Source: Heterodera schachtii
Taxonomy: Eukaryota > Nematoda > Chromadorea > Rhabditida > Heteroderidae
DNA length: 64,000 bases
NCBI GenBank assembly: GCA_023374025.1
Contig: SIJG01000160.1
Coordinates: 43,406-107,405, forward strand
Direction: 5' to 3'
Position numbers and translations under genes: made by a program. This document shows positions 62,537 to 64,000 of this stretch, one piece after another. The first letter of the stretch is position 1. Each line of letters begins with the position of its first letter. The notes below the pieces were generated by a model, which ran no database searches, was not told the DNA's origin, and worked only from the letters and a program-made list of their open reading frames with translations.

Positions 62537-63785
62537 TTGCGAAAGTGCGAAAAATTCGAATAAAAGCAAATCAAAATTGAAATAAATAGCTGTGAATAAA
62601 GTAGAAAGTATGTAGATACAATATAATAAATTTATAATTTAAATAATCTTATTAAAGGCAAAAAAATTAGAAAAAATTTAAAAGAATTCCGACATTTTAT
62701 CAAATTTTGGAAATCGGAAATCCAACCAAAAATGTCTGTAAGTCAGATATCGGAATTCAATGCATATCCTGTTTTGATCCATGAAAATAAAGAAAAAACT
62801 ATTAAATTCTTTACGGATAAATGTGTGAAGTTCAGTTATGAACGGCAAAAAAAGCGGGAAAAATGCTTGCTTAAAAAACAAAATGCTAAAGATTTAAAAT
62901 GAAATACAAGTGTCTTTAGGTTTGATCAAATTCCTGATCATGAGGTCAATGCGTCAAGCATCGAAACCCACTTTAAACTAATTAAAATCAGATCGGATGT
63001 CAAAATCGAGCTTATGACTCTGAAATCACTTTGTTTTTTTCAAAAACTAGGCAGGGAATTGACGGGACACCAGCAGACGGTCAATACCTCTCAACTTTAG
63101 CAAATCAGCTATTAAAATAAAAAAAATTAAAAATTGGTTTTGATGGAAAAAGAGGAATAATTAATTAAAGATTTTTTAAAAGTTTTTCCTTACAGCATTT
63201 CGTTTTCTCCCCCCCCCCCCCCCCTCCGTCGCCGTTTGCAACAACAGCTCAAAAAACACCAACATTCAAATCCATTTGACCAATACCAATGTTGGCCAAA
63301 AACCCCACGGCTAAATCAATAATAATAATCAATTATTGGACATATACTGAAATTTTAATTATTTTATTTAATATTAACGCAAAATGCCAATGTGTTTTTG
63401 ACTCAATTATTTTATTTAAAAACCATTTTTAAAAAGTGACTAAATAAAGTATGAATGGCCATCAAACCCTTTTTTTCAAAAACAGTTTTTATAAAAACTA
63501 TTCTTTAATAAATGGTCACAAACAATATGAAGTTGCTAAAATTGAATCTTTACGTCAGTAACAATTAACTGTTTATGTTTTGTGTTTTCCGGAAACAATT
63601 TTTTTTGTGGCTTACATTACGGCATTTTCTGTTTTTTTTTCCGGAATATTTCTGCTTTTGAATACATATTATTCAAGAAAACAATTTATGTTTTTGGTTT
63701 TGTATTAAACAGAAAAACAATTCCAATTTTTTTTTATATTTTCCAAAAATTTTTTTAATTTTAATTGTATTTTCCAAAAACTATT
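62537..63785. other. AT-rich region upstream of MRTO4, no gene seen
   Basis: Should contain the MRTO4 promoter next to 62536. A C-run of 17 lies at 63210-63226. Small ORFs such as 62678-62881 have no supporting feature. Confidence 0.35.
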
Positions 63786-64000
63786 TCTGAGTTCAACTGA
63801 GGCTAGCGCCAAAAGGTTGGGTTGGCGCCAAAACGACTCACAATCAGTCCCGTCTGGACGTACCATTGGTTTAATTTCACCATTTAAAAGGCTCTACATT
63901 TTTCTTAGTTACAATACTCATTTACTTTAACTCTATCCATTCTGAATTCTCTCCCTCTCCCTCTTTCTCACATTTTCAACCTTAATCTTTTCTTCTCTTT
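63786..64000. other. Possible end of another repeat element
   Basis: GGCTAGCGCCAAAAGGTTGG and GTTGGCGCCAAAACG repeat GCGCCAAAA in direct orientation, reminiscent of the start of a tandem-repeat arm. The partner arm would lie beyond the window. A pyrimidine-rich stretch (TCTCTCCCTCTCCCTCTTTC) closes the window. Confidence 0.3.

Noticed and set aside
1..64000. rRNA genes, tRNA genes and spliced-leader RNA.
   Set aside because: None of the conserved cores was found on either strand by eye; a covariance-model scan would be needed to exclude degenerate copies.

Overview
The window is eukaryotic, AT-rich and crowded with repeats. Protein-coding exons are small, with GT-AG introns of about 35-60 bp. 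A family of tandemly duplicated F-box-like genes (hallmark segments WMDILPFFDR.QLGL..ALLS.RFD.LVD.HF, IWPIFA..IRHL, DDGPNAT, GQ.LSKWLH.P) matches a lineage-specific family I associate with plant-parasitic cyst nematodes such as Globodera. A nematode of that group is the best guess; genus-level placement is inference.

Layout. 1-29 kb: a degenerating F-box-like cluster (one apparently intact gene at 2446-3629, the rest fragments or interrupted copies), partly in divergent pairs. It is riddled with non-autonomous transposons whose arms are tandem repeats folded into inverted repeats, with 8-9 bp target duplications readable directly. Within it lie a nested 4.5-kb insertion carrying an N/Q-rich gene (13.3-17.8 kb), a 2.6-kb segmental duplication (20.7-23.3 and 26.4-29.0 kb) and a multi-exon polytopic membrane protein gene (23.4-24.9 kb, minus). 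29-41 kb: stacked Helitron-type 5' ends (TCTATATATA...), G-run modules and three satellite arrays of 145, about 84 and 291 bp. 41.0-55.0 kb: one very long multi-exon Helitron gene. 55.5-58.5 kb: another Helitron-type 5' end and low-complexity repeats. 59.1-62.5 kb (minus): a conserved host gene, the ribosome-assembly factor MRTO4. The last 1.4 kb holds nothing I can identify.

The most notable object is the Helitron. Its conceptual product joins an unfamiliar N-terminal region, zinc fingers, a HUH/two-tyrosine Rep nuclease, a PIF1-type helicase, a macro (ADP-ribose-binding) domain, an OTU-type cysteine protease, a RING-like finger, a long coiled-coil stretch and a canonical RING-H2 finger. Exon junctions keep frame almost everywhere I checked. 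The element thus seems to carry both ubiquitin-attaching and ubiquitin-removing modules plus an ADP-ribose module beside its transposition machinery. A 2-kb neighbour (30255-32269) shares both ends with a candidate 23.3-kb full element (32273-55536) and looks like its deletion derivative.

A second theme is a short motif, GGTATCATTCGAAAGCT and variants, that recurs inside foldback transposons and about 70-85 bp inside Helitron 5' ends, families that should be unrelated.
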